The notes under the pieces are model-generated. The model worked only from the letters and a program-made list of their open reading frames with translations, did no database searches and was not told where the DNA came from. A DNA stretch of 64,000 nucleotides from Progne subis subis (lineage: Eukaryota > Chordata > Aves > Passeriformes > Hirundinidae), in assembly GCA_022316685.1 (NCBI GenBank), contig JAKJHU010000054.1, positions 2,826,501 to 2,890,500 of the forward strand. The letters are read 5' to 3'. Positions 62,663 through 64,000 of the stretch are shown here, in pieces. The translations under genes were made by a program, and so were the position numbers. The first letter of the stretch is position 1; every line of letters begins with the position of its first letter.

Positions 62663-64000
62663 TTACTCCATCTACCTTAATTAACCTCCTTCCTCCAGTT
62701 CTACTTTCACACTCGTCTTACACTGAGTTGGCCCATTTTCCTGAAATTTGTTGTAAAAATAATTACTTAAAAATTATATAAGCATGAAGTTTACTAGAAA
62801 ATATGTAGCAGGGAATCAAGAAGTCCTTTGCATATGTTTAAATAGTGCTTGCAGTGTGACTGCCATTAGGCTTAGACTATTTTGTTGATGCTGTTGCTCC
62901 ACCACGGCAGAAATCTCATTCCAGCTGCGTATGTGAAGGGTGTAAATACCAGAACTAGCAATTTTCCTCAAGCATTTTCTTTGCATTTGAATGGAGCATA
63001 GAAAAAAAGCATCCGATCTGACAAGCAAACCTGATGATAGCTCCAGGAAAGCAGTTTTTTGTTTTCAAAGCAATTTCTGGAGTTTTTCTCCCCTTCTCTA
63101 TTGCAGCATTTAGCTGAATGGTGATATATTCTGCCTCCAGCACACAGCAGGAACCTTATGTCTATAGATGTTTTATGCAGTCTTTTCTTTTGGCAGTATC
63201 CTAGGGTGGAGTGCCCGAGGTGAATATTTTTTCCTCCTTTCTCCCCGAAAATGGCATTAATAACAATATAAAAAGGAGGAAATTATACTGAAAAGAAGGT
63301 AGGAGTAGGATGGAGTGTGTCTTCATGTGATAAATGTCTTTCTCATTTCTAACACTTCAATTTTTAACATCTAATGTCTATTGTCCCTCAATATCTGCAG
63401 AGTCCTCCTCTGGGCCCTTAGTGTATCAGAAGAGAAGGAGGAGCAGTTTGTGACCCTACGTGTGAGGAGATGAATTAATGGTGTTCTCTGAAACTATAGG
63501 CCATTTAATACGTATTAATTGCAAGAGATTTCTCAGTTTCTGCCATTGAAGAGATCAAGCTGTATTTTCTTACCTGTAGCAGACACTGACAGGGACACAG
63601 CTAAGTCAAGAAAGAAACTGAAAGTCAGTTCCATGTTGGAAAAGGTTGTGTGTGTGTTTTTAAATAATGGCTATATAAAAGTCAAACTGCTAAGCATATT
63701 TCTGAACACAGAAGGAAAACTTGCCCTGTTTGGTTTCAGTTTCAGTGTGCAAGAAGTAGCTCTGATTCCTCAGTGTTAGTTCCATCACAAAGTGAGAGCA
63801 AAATGAGCAGGTGACAAAATAAAAATGAAATCCATTGCATGGGAATTTGAGTTGATAGGAAAGGCAAGTTTCTTCATTTTGGGAGGAGCAGCCCAGATTC
63901 CTAGTAGCAGGGAAAGAAAAAAGTTAAACTGATTTAGGAGATAATTTTTCTGAATGTATAATACATATCCTGCACTTCTAGTAAAGGTAGGATTTTAGGA

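Larger units (their letters stand above)
44636..64000 (+). other. SPNS2: SPNS2 intron 1 (incomplete)
   Basis: The intron starts at the GTGAGC donor after exon 1. I searched by eye for exon 2, which should begin with coding for VLLDIQ and soon reach a GYLGDR-like motif, and did not find it, so the intron exceeds 19.3 kb. No other recognisable gene lies in it on either strand. Contents listed separately are the CpG shore, simple repeats, a CpG-rich patch, and two CR1 fragments. Open frames of up to about 140 codons inside it look like chance. Confidence 0.8.

Noticed and set aside
44636..64000. Search for SPNS2 exon 2 inside the window
   Set aside because: No segment encodes the expected VLLDIQ continuation or a GYLGDR-like motif after an acceptor. 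Superficial hits such as the CATCCAGCAG near 58983 are out of context.

Overview
The window reads as nuclear DNA from a bird. Three observations support this: CR1 LINE fragments of avian/amniote type, very low gene density, and one CpG-island promoter whose first exon I recognise as SPNS2, the sphingosine-1-phosphate exporter. I see no prokaryotic operons, CRISPR array, rRNA, or tRNA.

Layout. Bases 1 to about 42,900 hold no gene I can name. The stretch is intergenic-looking, with simple repeats, two exact tandem duplications (66 bp and 21 bp), a candidate solo LTR near 8.3-8.6 kb, an unidentified exon-like segment on the minus strand near 7.8-8.0 kb, and two older CR1-type LINE remnants (about 31.6-32.7 kb and 40.2-40.5 kb). 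From 42,918 to 43,637 lies a 42-bp minisatellite built on GAGCT/GCTGA pentamers. It decays towards 44.0 kb and runs into a GC-box-rich CpG island. SPNS2 exon 1 follows on the plus strand (coding bases 44,341-44,635), ending at a GTGAGC splice donor. Everything from 44,636 to the window end appears to be SPNS2 intron 1. It contains a CpG shore, simple repeats, one isolated CpG-rich patch at 56.5-56.85 kb, and two antisense CR1 fragments near 62 kb.

Only one gene is supported, so there is no gene network to describe. The most notable local structure is the G-skewed, AGCT-dense minisatellite directly upstream of the SPNS2 promoter. Its sequence style resembles immunoglobulin switch repeats, although nothing here shows a switch function. 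Almost all open frames of 60-270 codons in the window lack recognisable homology, and I treat them as chance or repeat-driven.
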